Positions 56,071-64,000 of a stretch of 64,000 nt of DNA are shown in pieces. Numbering within the stretch: the first letter of the stretch is position 1; each line of letters opens with the position of its first letter. The position numbers were made by a program, and so were the translations under genes. The notes under the pieces are model-generated. The model was not told the DNA's origin. It saw nothing but the letters and a program-made list of their open reading frames with translations, and made no database searches. The DNA is from MED660 sp002691025 (GTDB taxonomy: Bacteria; Myxococcota_A; UBA9160; UBA4427). Location of the stretch: the NCBI GenBank assembly GCA_002170485.2, contig NHDZ02000131.1:8497-72496 (forward strand), written 5' to 3'.

Positions 56071-57144
56071 GTGAGTCTACGAATCATCCAATGGGCAACA
56101 GGCGGTGTCGGACGAGCCGCCATCCAAGGCATTCTTTCCCACCCCGAGCTCGAGTTGGTTGGCGTCTGGGTTCATGGCGAAGAAAAGAACGGGAAGGATG
56201 TGGGCGAGATCTGCGGAATGGACCCCATCGGCCTGAAGGCCACTCAGGACATCGATGCGCTACTCGCCATGGAAGCCGACTGCGTTCTCTACTCGCCCAT
56301 CATGGCGCAGCCCAAAGAAGTCTGTCGCATCCTTGAATCCGGAAAGAACGTCGTCACACCTCTGGACTGGTTCTATCCGGGTGATCGTGACGTCTCCGAA
56401 CTCGAGGCGGCCTGCCTGGCCGGTGGTTCGACTCTTCATGGAACCGGAATCCATCCCGGTGGAATCACCGAGCGATTCCCCCTGATGATCTCCGCTCTTT
56501 CCCAAGCCATCACCCACGTTCGGGCCGAAGAATTTTCCGACATGCGAACCTACGGGGCTCCTCTGGTCGTCAGTGAAATCCTCAAATTCGGGAAAACACC
56601 GGAAGAAGCGTTGGCCAACCCGATGCTTGGAATGCTCGGAACCGGCTTCGGCCAGTCCATCGACATGGTGGCCGCTGAACTCGGCTTCGATCTCGATCCG
56701 GAGAAACGAACTCTTCACGAAGTGGCTGTCGCGACCAAGCCCATCGACTCCCCGATCGGGCCGATCGAGCCCGGCCTGGTCGCCGCCCAACGCTTTACCT
56801 GGGAAGGTCTGGTTCGCGGCGAATCCGTCATCACCGTGATCACCAATTGGCTGATGGGAGAGGAAAACCTGGAACCGGCCTGGGATTTCGGTCCCGAAGG
56901 AGAGCGCTTTGAAGTCGAAATCAAGGGCGACCCGGGCTGCAAGGTCAGCTTCCACGGCTTGCATCCCGAGTCCATCGAAGCCGGCCTCAAGCAGAATCCA
57001 GGCATTGTCGCCACGGCCACCCACTGCGTGAGCGCCATCCCCTATGTCTGTCGAGCCGAACCGGGAATCGTCACCTACCTCGACCTCCCCCTGGTGGCGG
57101 GACGGGCTGCCCCTGAACTCTCGGTTTCTCCAAAGAGCGACTAG
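56071..57144 (+). CDS. Dihydrodipicolinate-reductase-like NAD(P)-dependent dehydrogenase
   Basis: A 357-residue Rossmann enzyme. N-terminal RIIQWATGGVGRAAIQGIL is the dinucleotide motif; then VLYSPIMAQPKEVCRILESG and KNVVTPLDW. It resembles the DapB-like / 2,4-diaminopentanoate dehydrogenase group (often annotated as dihydrodipicolinate reductase in actinobacteria and deltaproteobacteria), not true DapB, which is about 270 residues. GTG start. Probable role: reduction or oxidation of a small amine, imine or ketone. It precedes an amino-acid permease gene (160-base gap), which fits amine or amino acid catabolism. Confidence 0.8.
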   Translation: MSLRIIQWATGGVGRAAIQGILSHPELELVGVWVHGEEKNGKDVGEICGMDPIGLKATQDIDALLAMEADCVLYSPIMAQPKEVCRILESGKNVVTPLDWFYPGDRDVSELEAACLAGGSTLHGTGIHPGGITERFPLMISALSQAITHVRAEEFSDMRTYGAPLVVSEILKFGKTPEEALANPMLGMLGTGFGQSIDMVAAELGFDLDPEKRTLHEVAVATKPIDSPIGPIEPGLVAAQRFTWEGLVRGESVITVITNWLMGEENLEPAWDFGPEGERFEVEIKGDPGCKVSFHGLHPESIEAGLKQNPGIVATATHCVSAIPYVCRAEPGIVTYLDLPLVAGRAAPELSVSPKSD

Positions 57145-57304
57145 GCGGCTCCCATTGAGGGTGTGAGCCCGCAACGATTTTCGAGCCTATCTAGGTTAGT
57201 CTGTCCGCCCAGGCCAAATATACGATTCGCCAACAGAATTGAGATCCCTTGAGCAATCAGAAAGGGGGCTGAGCAGGCGGCCTCTTTTCCAGGAGTTTCC
57301 GGAA

Positions 57305-58738
57305 GTGGACAAGAACGTCGACAAGCCGAAGAAAGGCCTCTCCGTTTTTGCCTTGGTGATGATCACCACTGGGATCATCACCAGTATCCACGGCGCTCCC
57401 TCCATGGCCGAGTACGGCTACTCCCTGATCTCCATCTATGTGCTCGTGGCCCTGGTCTTCTTGCTGCCGTCGGCCTTGATCTCCGCCGAACTGGCCACGG
57501 GATGGCCCGAAGATGGCGGAGTCTACGTGTGGGTCAAGAAAGCCTATGACGAACGCATGGCTTTCGTGGCCGTCTGGCTTCAGTGGATCGAGAATGTAAT
57601 CTGGTTTCCATCCATCCTGACCGTGGCCGTGGTGGCTTCTGTCTATGGGTTCTACCCATCCTTGAAAGACGAACGTCTTTTCATCTTCATTTCCATCAAT
57701 AGCCTCTTCTGGCTTCTGACACTGACCAATCTGTTCGGAGCGCGTGCGGGAAGCTGGGTCGCCAGCATTGGAACGGTATTCGGCCGGATCCTCCCCATTC
57801 TCTTCATATTCGGCCTGGCCCTGGTCTACCTCGGACAGGGAGAGACGCCCGCCATTACTTTTGCCTGGAACGACCTGATCCCGGATCTCGGCGACACACA
57901 GAAACTCTCCTTTGTTGTGGGCGCTTTCCTGACTTTCGCCGGCATCGAGGCTTCCGCATCCAACGCCGCCGCGGCCAGGAATCCACATCGGGACTACCCC
58001 ATCGCCATCATCACATCGGCCGGAATCGCCCTGGTCCTGGTTACCTTGATCGCCTTATCGATTGCCATAGTCGTACCCAGCGCAGAGATTGACCTGGCTG
58101 CAGGCATCATGCAGGCGATCGAGATCCTGCTTCAGAAAACCGACTTCGGATGGCTCCTCGCCGTGGCTGGTATCTTGATCGCGCTTGGAATGGTGGGCGA
58201 AGTCAACAACTGGATTCCCGCCCCGACACGAGGCCTTCTCATCGCGGGAAAAGACGGCGCCCTGCCCCGCTACTGGCAAGGAGAAAACCGCTACTCCGCG
58301 CACCAGCCCATCCTGATCTCCCAGGCTTTCGTGTTCAGCGCCATGTCGAGCATCTATCTCTTCTTTGATGTGCAGGTCGCCTTCTGGCTGATGAACATCG
58401 TGCCCACCATGCTCTACATCCTGATGTATATCCTGATGTTCTCTGCTGCTGTCAGGCTTCGGCACCGCCACCCCGATGTGCCCCGCCGATACAGGGTGCC
58501 CTTCGGAAATTGGGGCATCACCGCACTGGCTGTCCTTGGGTCATCGGCCGGCCTGATTGCCATTGCCTTTGCTTTCATGCCGCCCAGTCTGGTCCCCCCG
58601 GACCAACGCACCGGATACGTCACCGTCATCGCCATCGGGTTCGTGACGTTCTCAGTACTCCCTTTCGGACTCTACGCACTGCGAAGCCCATCGTGGAGGC
58701 CAGACGAGCCTGAGAACCACTCTTCTTCAGAGAACTAG
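57305..58738 (+). CDS. APC-family amino acid permease
   Basis: A 477-residue polytopic membrane protein with about 12 helices. The N-terminal helix contains FALVMITTGIITSIHGAPSM, and the family-typical GWPEDGGVYVWVKKAYDE follows the second helix; a later helix carries FLTFAGIEASASNAAAARNP. Closest type is the glutamate/GABA-antiporter (GadC-like) branch of APC transporters. The GTG at 57305 is preferred, with AGGAG upstream; the open frame starts at 57239. The substrate is an amino acid or amine by family. Confidence 0.87.
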   Translation: MDKNVDKPKKGLSVFALVMITTGIITSIHGAPSMAEYGYSLISIYVLVALVFLLPSALISAELATGWPEDGGVYVWVKKAYDERMAFVAVWLQWIENVIWFPSILTVAVVASVYGFYPSLKDERLFIFISINSLFWLLTLTNLFGARAGSWVASIGTVFGRILPILFIFGLALVYLGQGETPAITFAWNDLIPDLGDTQKLSFVVGAFLTFAGIEASASNAAAARNPHRDYPIAIITSAGIALVLVTLIALSIAIVVPSAEIDLAAGIMQAIEILLQKTDFGWLLAVAGILIALGMVGEVNNWIPAPTRGLLIAGKDGALPRYWQGENRYSAHQPILISQAFVFSAMSSIYLFFDVQVAFWLMNIVPTMLYILMYILMFSAAVRLRHRHPDVPRRYRVPFGNWGITALAVLGSSAGLIAIAFAFMPPSLVPPDQRTGYVTVIAIGFVTFSVLPFGLYALRSPSWRPDEPENHSSSEN

Positions 58739-58819
58739 ACCCGAGACAAAGCCCGACCAGAAGAGACGTCCTTGCTGGATCTGCATCCCGCACTCACCCC
58801 CAACAGAATCCTCACAGGT

Positions 58820-58843
58820 CGATATCGTTTTAACTCGCTATCG
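58820..58843. promoter_or_regulatory. Imperfect inverted repeat upstream of the epimerase gene
   Basis: CGATATCG and CGCTATCG form an 8-bp inverted repeat with one mismatch around the loop TTTTAACT, 22 bases before the ATG at 58866. It could be an operator or a small hairpin; it has no T-run. Confidence 0.25.
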
Positions 58844-58865
58844 TCCGTGGCCAAAGGAGACTCAC

Positions 58866-59732
58866 ATGATTGAGGGACAGCGAATCGTCGTGACAGGAGG
58901 GGCTGGCTTCATCGGCAGCCACCTCGCAGAGGCGCTGAGTTCGACCCAAAGCAACGAGGTCATCTCCCTTGACAACTATTTCACGGGCTCGAAAAGCAAC
59001 CATGTACCCGGCGTTGAGTACATCGAGGGGCACACCCGAGACATCGCTGAATTGATTCCCGAGAAGCCCGACCTGGTCTACCACCTCGGAGAGTATTCAC
59101 GTGTTGAGCGAAGCTTCTCCGAGACCAGCACAGTATGGAAACTGAACAAAGCCGGTACCTTCGGCGTCGTAGAATACTGTCGGGACCATGACGCCAAGCT
59201 TGTCTACGCAGGCTCCAGCACCAAGTTCTCAGACGGTGGGTTGGGACGCGATCAAAGCCCCTACGCGTGGACCAAAGCGACCAATACGGAGATGATCGCG
59301 AATTACGGACGGTGGTTCGGACTCCGCTTTGCCATCACCTATTTCTACAATGTATACGGACCCAGAGAGATCGTTTCCGGCGACTACGCCACTGTGCTCG
59401 GAATCTTTGCGCGCCAATTCAAGGAAGGAAAACCCCTGACTGTTGTCTCTCCGGGAACACAACGACGAAACTTCACTCACGTGAAGGACATCGTGCGTGG
59501 GTTGCTTCTCGTGGGAGAGCACGGAACCGGCGACGAGTACGGACTCGGTGCCGATCAGAGTTATTCCGTCATGGAAATCGCAAAGCTCTTTGACACGGAA
59601 ATCCAGATGCTCGACGAGCGCCCCGGAAACCGGATGGATGCTGCACTGGATGCCGACAAGGCCAAATTCCTGGGGTGGCGAGCGGAGCATTCCGTGGAAG
59701 ACTACATCAAGGAAATCGTGGAACGATCATGA
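58866..59732 (+). CDS. NAD-dependent sugar epimerase/dehydratase (GalE-like)
   Basis: A 288-residue extended SDR. N-terminal TGGAGFIGSHLAEAL, VYHLGEYSRVE, catalytic Ser and Tyr/Lys (YAGSSTKF; SPYAWTKA), YFYNVYGPRE, and RNFTHVKDIVRGL are hallmarks of UDP-glucose 4-epimerase and UDP-glucuronate-type enzymes. Shorter than GalE (338), so it is more like the compact UDP-sugar epimerases. A good AAAGGAG Shine-Dalgarno precedes the ATG. A potassium channel gene follows after 55 bases. Exact sugar unknown. Confidence 0.85.
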   Translation: MIEGQRIVVTGGAGFIGSHLAEALSSTQSNEVISLDNYFTGSKSNHVPGVEYIEGHTRDIAELIPEKPDLVYHLGEYSRVERSFSETSTVWKLNKAGTFGVVEYCRDHDAKLVYAGSSTKFSDGGLGRDQSPYAWTKATNTEMIANYGRWFGLRFAITYFYNVYGPREIVSGDYATVLGIFARQFKEGKPLTVVSPGTQRRNFTHVKDIVRGLLLVGEHGTGDEYGLGADQSYSVMEIAKLFDTEIQMLDERPGNRMDAALDADKAKFLGWRAEHSVEDYIKEIVERS

Positions 59733-59787
59733 AAAAACAGGGTCCACACGAAAGGGTCCTGATTCTCGCTAGATTCCAGGAATAAGC

Positions 59788-60951
59788 TTGCAGTCCGCAG
59801 AACAAAACAGACGCCAGATCTGGCTGAACCGATTCTGGTCCATGTGGCCCCAGGCCCCGATCGGCACGGCGGTCATACTGGCCGGTATCCTCAATATTGT
59901 AGACGGATTGAGATATCCGGCTGTGGATCTGGCGGGCCTCGAACCCCTGCTCAAACTGGACGACTCGCTCTGGACACTGGGGAGTGGTAGTCAGATCGTC
60001 CTGGGTGGCCTTCTCATCATGGTCGGCATCGGGCTCCTCTGGCGACTCTCGGTGGCCTGGTCGTTTGCCGTCGTGATCATGACGATCACAGTGGGTGTCA
60101 ACCTGATTCAGGAGAAGTGGCAGTTCTCCCTCTTTCTTCCCGGGGTCGTACTGTTGGCCGCATTGGCCTTCCGAAAGAAATTCAACCGCAGAGCGACGGG
60201 CGCCAATCTCGTATTCTCACTCGCTAGCATGATCGCCGTCACCGCGTACGGCAGTTTCGGAAGTCTCCTGCTCGGCCGTGGCTTCGAGCCCAAGATCTCC
60301 GACATCGCCACATCCTTCTATTTCACGGTGGTGACGCTTTCCACAGTGGGCTACGGCAGCACGACTCCCGCCACCCTGGAAGCCCGCCTGTTCGTGGTCT
60401 CCCTGATCGTAGTGGGCCTATCGATCGTGGCCACCATTACAGCCTCTGTCATCGGGCCCGCCTTGTCGGGCGAGTTGACCCGCATATTCCAGCCCGAGGA
60501 GAAGAAAATGAAACCGAGCAATCACGTCATCCTGGCAGGCGACGGTCCCATTTCGACCAACGCTGCGATTGAACTGACTGAAAAGGGAATCCCTTTCATC
60601 CAGATCCTTTCACCGGGCGCCACGAGCAGCACTCCTGCGGATCAAATCATTCGGGGGAACCCCTGCGAAGAATCGATCCTGACGGATGCAGGCATCCAGT
60701 CAGCCCGGTTGGTGATTGCCGCTCAACAAGACGATGGACAGAACGCGTTCATCTCGCTGGTCGCCAAGGACCTCAAAGAAGACATCTCGGTCCTGGCAAT
60801 CGCCAACTCGGTCAGCGCGATCGCTCGGCTCAAGCTTGCCCGAGCCGACCTCGTCTTCGCCCCCAATGCCCTGGGCGGCAGGATCATGGTGGATCTGGTC
60901 ATGGGCAAGGAAATCTCAGAAGATCATCGAGACCTCATCGAAGGAATATAG
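59788..60951 (+). CDS. Voltage-gated-like potassium channel with RCK domain (Kch-type)
   Basis: A 387-residue membrane protein: about six helices, a pore loop with the selectivity filter STVGYGSTT, then an RCK/TrkA-N domain (HVILAGDGPISTNAAIELTE). It is close in layout to E. coli Kch (417 residues). The TTG start has AGGAA upstream. The nucleotide loop reads GDGPIS in place of GxGxxG, so the ligand for gating is uncertain. It allows K+ passage across the inner membrane. Confidence 0.9.
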   Translation: MQSAEQNRRQIWLNRFWSMWPQAPIGTAVILAGILNIVDGLRYPAVDLAGLEPLLKLDDSLWTLGSGSQIVLGGLLIMVGIGLLWRLSVAWSFAVVIMTITVGVNLIQEKWQFSLFLPGVVLLAALAFRKKFNRRATGANLVFSLASMIAVTAYGSFGSLLLGRGFEPKISDIATSFYFTVVTLSTVGYGSTTPATLEARLFVVSLIVVGLSIVATITASVIGPALSGELTRIFQPEEKKMKPSNHVILAGDGPISTNAAIELTEKGIPFIQILSPGATSSTPADQIIRGNPCEESILTDAGIQSARLVIAAQQDDGQNAFISLVAKDLKEDISVLAIANSVSAIARLKLARADLVFAPNALGGRIMVDLVMGKEISEDHRDLIEGI

Positions 60952-61035
60952 AGAACGGAGCAGATCCCCTCCGAATCCCGGGACGAAACCATCATCTCAT
61001 CGCCGAGAAGCCTGCCTGTCGCGTGGAGCCTCCGA

Positions 61036-63243
61036 ATGTCCGAGAAGATACAGCCCTCGATCTGTCGCTTCTGTCATGCGAATTGCGGGATCCTGGTTGA
61101 AATCGAAGACGGACGTCCGATCCGAGTCCAGGGAGATCCGGACAACCCTGCGTATGCCGGCTTCACCTGCGCCAAGGGCCGACAACTTCCCAAGCAGCAC
61201 ACTCATCCGGAACGCCTCCTCCACTCGCAGAAACGGGACGAAGACCACCGCTACGCCGATATTTCCAGCCAGCAGGCCATTGATGAAATCAGTCAGAGAA
61301 TCCAGGCCCTCGTAGCCGAGCACGGGCCTCGCTCGGTGGCCATCTATCCAGGCACCCATTCAGGGCCCCACCCTGCTTCCATTCCCACCGCCGTCGGATG
61401 GATGATCGGTCTCGGATCGCGAATGGTTTTCACGTCAAGCTCGATCGACCAACCCGGAAAACACGTCGCCAATGCAATCCACGGACGCTGGCTGGCTGGA
61501 TCGTATACCCTGCGCGAATCCGATGTGTGGATGTTGATCGGAAACAACCCCATCATCTCGAATTCAGGGGGCCTTCCCCCTTCGAACCCCAGCCGCCATC
61601 TACGCGAGGCCAAGGAAAAGGGTCTAGAACTGATCGTGATCGACCCCCGCCGAACGGAGGTGGCCAGATCGGCCGATATCTATCTCCAACCCCGGGCCGG
61701 CGAGGACCCTACCCTGATCGCAGCCATGCTTCATGTCGTTCTGCGAAAAGGTCTCTACGATCACTCTTTCTGCATGGAGCATGTGGCGGGCTTCTCCCAA
61801 CTTGAAGAAGCCGTGGCTGACTACACTCTGGAATACGCAGCAAAAAGAGCGGGCGTGCGCGCCTCCGATCTCGAAGCCGCCGCCTGTACTTTTGCCAACC
61901 GAAGCAAAGGCTGCGGAGTGGCCGGAACCGGCCCCAACATGGCTCCCCATGGCAACCTGACCGAATACCTGCTGCTCTGTCTCAACAGTGTATGCGGGAA
62001 GTGGAGGCGAGAGGGTGAAGCGATCCCCAACCCCGGAGCCCTTCTCCCCCGCGCGACCCCCAAAGCCCAGGCACTTCCGCCACGGCCGGGCTGGGGACGC
62101 GGCGAAACCCTTCGCTCTCGGGACCTGGGCAGCTCCGCTGCGGGTTTGCCCACCGCGGCTCTCGCCGACGAAATACTCTACGGCGGCGACGGCGGGGTGC
62201 GTGCCCTCATCTGCATAGGAAGCAACCCGGTGGCGGCCTGGCCCGACCAACTCAAGACCCTACGGGCCATGGAAAACCTCGACCTCCTCGTCTGTCTCGA
62301 CATCAAGATGTCTGCCACCGCCCGACTGGCCGACTACGTCATCGCCCCCACGCTTTCACTGGAAGTTCCGGGCGTGTCTGTTTCGAGTGAAGCCATCGAG
62401 CAGACCTACATTGCGCACGGCTACTCGGAACCCTACGCCCAGTACACGCCGGCCCTCGTCGAGCCACCCGCAAACTCTGATGTCATCGAAGAGTGGAAGT
62501 TCTTCTACAGGCTTGCGCAGCGAATGGGTATCCAGCTCAACCTGTATCCGATCCGCCCGGAAGCCGGCACGCTGCGCGAAAAACGGAATCCCATTGAACT
62601 CGACATGTCGAAGGAGCCCACCTCGGATCAGATGCTCGAATATCTGATGAATGGATCCCGGATCGACCTCAGTGAAATCCGCCGTCACCCACACGGCAAG
62701 ATCTATGACGATGCGACAGCACGGGTCGAACCGGCGGATCCAGACTGCCCAGACCGACTCGATGTCGGAAACCCGGATATGCTGGAAGAACTCGAAGGCG
62801 TACTTGAAGAAGTCCCGAACGAGCGGCTACGCGGAGAACCCGAAACCACCGAAGAAGAGTTCCCCTTTCAGCTGATTTCAAGAAGACTCCCCAACGTCTA
62901 CAACTCGTCCGGTCGGGACATCGACAAGCTGACACGTGGCAGAACCTACAATCCGGCCTTCTTGCACCCGGACGACCTGCGAGAGCTCGATATCGAAGCG
63001 GGCGATCTGATTGAAATCGTTTCTCGTCATGCTTCGATCCTCGGAGTCGCCGAAAAGGCGCCCGAACTTCGCAGAGGTGTTCTCTCCATGGCCCATTGCT
63101 TTGGAGACAGCCCGGATCACGACAACCGCACCCGAGAGATCGGGAGCAACACCGGACGCCTGATCAACAATGAAGTCGACTTCGACCCGCATTCCGGAAT
63201 TCCCCGAATGAGCGCCATTCCGGTGGCAATCAGGCCCGCCTGA
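61036..63243 (+). CDS. Molybdopterin-dependent oxidoreductase (DMSO-reductase family, catalytic subunit)
   Basis: A 735-residue cytoplasmic enzyme. N-terminal [4Fe-4S] ligands Cys10, Cys13, Cys17 and Cys45 (CRFCHANC, FTCAKG), molybdopterin-binding segments (VIDPRRTEVARSADIYLQ, GSNPVAAWPDQ, YVIAPTLSLEVPG), and a C-terminal dinucleotide domain (FPFQLISRRLPNVYNSS; HPDDLRELDIEAGDLIEIVS). The probable active-site loop reads SSSIDQPGKHVA. No Tat signal. No electron-transfer partner subunit is adjacent. Substrate unknown. The molybdate genes modBC lie 12 kb away on the other strand. Confidence 0.9.
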   Translation: MSEKIQPSICRFCHANCGILVEIEDGRPIRVQGDPDNPAYAGFTCAKGRQLPKQHTHPERLLHSQKRDEDHRYADISSQQAIDEISQRIQALVAEHGPRSVAIYPGTHSGPHPASIPTAVGWMIGLGSRMVFTSSSIDQPGKHVANAIHGRWLAGSYTLRESDVWMLIGNNPIISNSGGLPPSNPSRHLREAKEKGLELIVIDPRRTEVARSADIYLQPRAGEDPTLIAAMLHVVLRKGLYDHSFCMEHVAGFSQLEEAVADYTLEYAAKRAGVRASDLEAAACTFANRSKGCGVAGTGPNMAPHGNLTEYLLLCLNSVCGKWRREGEAIPNPGALLPRATPKAQALPPRPGWGRGETLRSRDLGSSAAGLPTAALADEILYGGDGGVRALICIGSNPVAAWPDQLKTLRAMENLDLLVCLDIKMSATARLADYVIAPTLSLEVPGVSVSSEAIEQTYIAHGYSEPYAQYTPALVEPPANSDVIEEWKFFYRLAQRMGIQLNLYPIRPEAGTLREKRNPIELDMSKEPTSDQMLEYLMNGSRIDLSEIRRHPHGKIYDDATARVEPADPDCPDRLDVGNPDMLEELEGVLEEVPNERLRGEPETTEEEFPFQLISRRLPNVYNSSGRDIDKLTRGRTYNPAFLHPDDLRELDIEAGDLIEIVSRHASILGVAEKAPELRRGVLSMAHCFGDSPDHDNRTREIGSNTGRLINNEVDFDPHSGIPRMSAIPVAIRPA

Positions 63244-63297
63244 GCCATCCGGCAGTCCGCCCAGCAGCCCCCATGGGCCCTGGCACAAAGAACGAAC

Positions 63298-64000
63298 CTA
63301 CTGGTTCTCCGGCAACTCGCTCAAGATGTCCGTCACACCCTGGTCGGTGCGAGCCGCGCTGAGCGTGCTCGACTCATACGCATCCTCATCCGCGCGCTCT
63401 GTCTTTTCGCGGAAGGCGCTCATGGAATCCGGCCATTGCGTCACCACCCGACCACTCGGGCTTCGGTAGTAGCCATTGCAGTTCGCCTGCCAGGCCTTGA
63501 CGCCTCGAATCGCATCCTGGACCCAATCATTGTACTGATCCATCGCCACCGGCTTTACATCCATCCAGCCCAGCCCTTCGTCCGCAATCCGCTTGATCTG
63601 CCTGACCGAATATTCGGCCTGATACTCGATCATGGAAAGAATCGAACCGTTGTTCGTATTCGGGCCATAGAGCATGAAGAGATTCGGAAAACCCGAAACC
63701 GTGATTCCAAGGTAGGCCTGGGCGCCGTCACTCCAGGCCTCCTCGATGTGCAGCCCGCCTCGACCCTTGACCTCGATGGCCGAAAGGTACTTCGTGGTGG
63801 AGAAACCCGTGGCAATGATCAGCGTATCCACCGGACGACTTTTCCCATCCTCCGTCACGATGGAATCCGATGTCACATGGCTGATGGGATCCGTCACGAG
63901 CTCAAGGTTGGGCCGATTGAAGGCAGGATAGTAATCGTTTGAAATAAGCGGACGCTTGCATCCGAAGGGATGCTGCGGCTTCATCTTCGCCCTGAGATCA
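63298..64000 (-). CDS. Flavin-containing (Baeyer-Villiger-type) monooxygenase, N-terminus off the contig
   Basis: A partial protein: about 234 C-terminal residues, with the reading frame still open at the window edge. The segment PFGCKRPLISNDYYPAFN, then TLIIATGFSTTKYLS, the GFPNLFMLYGPNTNNGS motif and MIEYQAEYSVRQIK match type I Baeyer-Villiger monooxygenases that oxidise ketones with FAD, NADPH and O2. The FAD-binding and BVMO fingerprint motifs lie in the missing part. It converges on the molybdopterin gene (54-base gap). Confidence 0.88.
   Translation of the reverse strand, partial: DLRAKMKPQHPFGCKRPLISNDYYPAFNRPNLELVTDPISHVTSDSIVTEDGKSRPVDTLIIATGFSTTKYLSAIEVKGRGGLHIEEAWSDGAQAYLGITVSGFPNLFMLYGPNTNNGSILSMIEYQAEYSVRQIKRIADEGLGWMDVKPVAMDQYNDWVQDAIRGVKAWQANCNGYYRSPSGRVVTQWPDSMSAFREKTERADEDAYESSTLSAARTDQGVTDILSELPENQ

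Overview
The window is GC-rich, gene-dense bacterial chromosome from a Gram-negative organism. The evidence is outer-membrane beta-barrels, many lipoproteins, EnvC/FtsEX and a LolB-like protein. The gene order ftsE-ftsX-envC-ctpA-xseA-xseB-ispA-dxs-tlyA, the bactofilin, the TPR and ankyrin lipoproteins and the many acyl-CoA enzymes fit a deltaproteobacteria-derived lineage (Myxococcota, Desulfobacterota or Binatota type). That placement is inference from style and synteny, not from a marker gene. The sequence carries 33 N bases, all between 9588 and 18373, so it is probably a metagenome-derived contig. I see no rRNA, tRNA, CRISPR array, IS element or phage.

Layout. 1-6.4 kb: bactofilin (minus), then holB, tatD, an inositol monophosphatase and a 20-repeat ankyrin lipoprotein (plus), then a dienoyl-CoA isomerase (minus). 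6.5-8.4 kb: a small membrane protein coupled to a Kdo/WaaP-like kinase that carries an apparent second, truncated kinase N-lobe, and a small unknown gene. 8.5-17.8 kb (minus): a tightly overlapping TPR lipoprotein / LolB-like lipoprotein / OppABCDF operon ending in a clear terminator, with an orphan APS kinase upstream. 18.2-20.1 kb: a phosphotransferase and an outer-membrane barrel. 20.1-30.0 kb (minus): one long housekeeping operon joining division-site peptidoglycan control (a small conserved gene, FtsE, FtsX, EnvC, CtpA), exonuclease VII, and isoprenoid synthesis (IspA, Dxs) with TlyA.

30.3-34.9 kb (plus): acetate kinase, then a FadD19-like ligase, a crotonase and an NAD-epimerase. 34.9-38.9 kb (minus): a single-module A-T-TE enzyme and nicotinate phosphoribosyltransferase. 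39.1-47.3 kb: a TMTC-like membrane TPR protein, a methyltransferase, EthD-domain and TTC38-like proteins, an unknown secreted protein, a GT-C type membrane protein and a second outer-membrane barrel. 47.4-54.0 kb (minus): a co-directional run of carotenoid oxygenase, an RfbH-like PLP enzyme with His in place of the PLP lysine, SDR, VOC protein, SDR, ModB and ModC (no ModA). 54.3-63.2 kb (plus): a beta-propeller lipoprotein with a strong terminator, a DapB-like dehydrogenase, an APC permease, a sugar epimerase, a Kch-like K+ channel and a molybdopterin oxidoreductase. The right edge cuts a flavin monooxygenase.

How the parts fit. The organism looks like a heterotroph with peptide import, acyl-CoA and possibly steroid-like side-chain catabolism, and molybdenum enzymes. 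The less ordinary parts are the 47-54 kb catabolic/sugar-like operon with its unusual PLP enzyme, the Opp system with extra membrane anchors on its binding protein and one permease, the split-kinase gene, and a block of consensus ambiguities that fall mostly on third codon positions and so look like real strain polymorphism.
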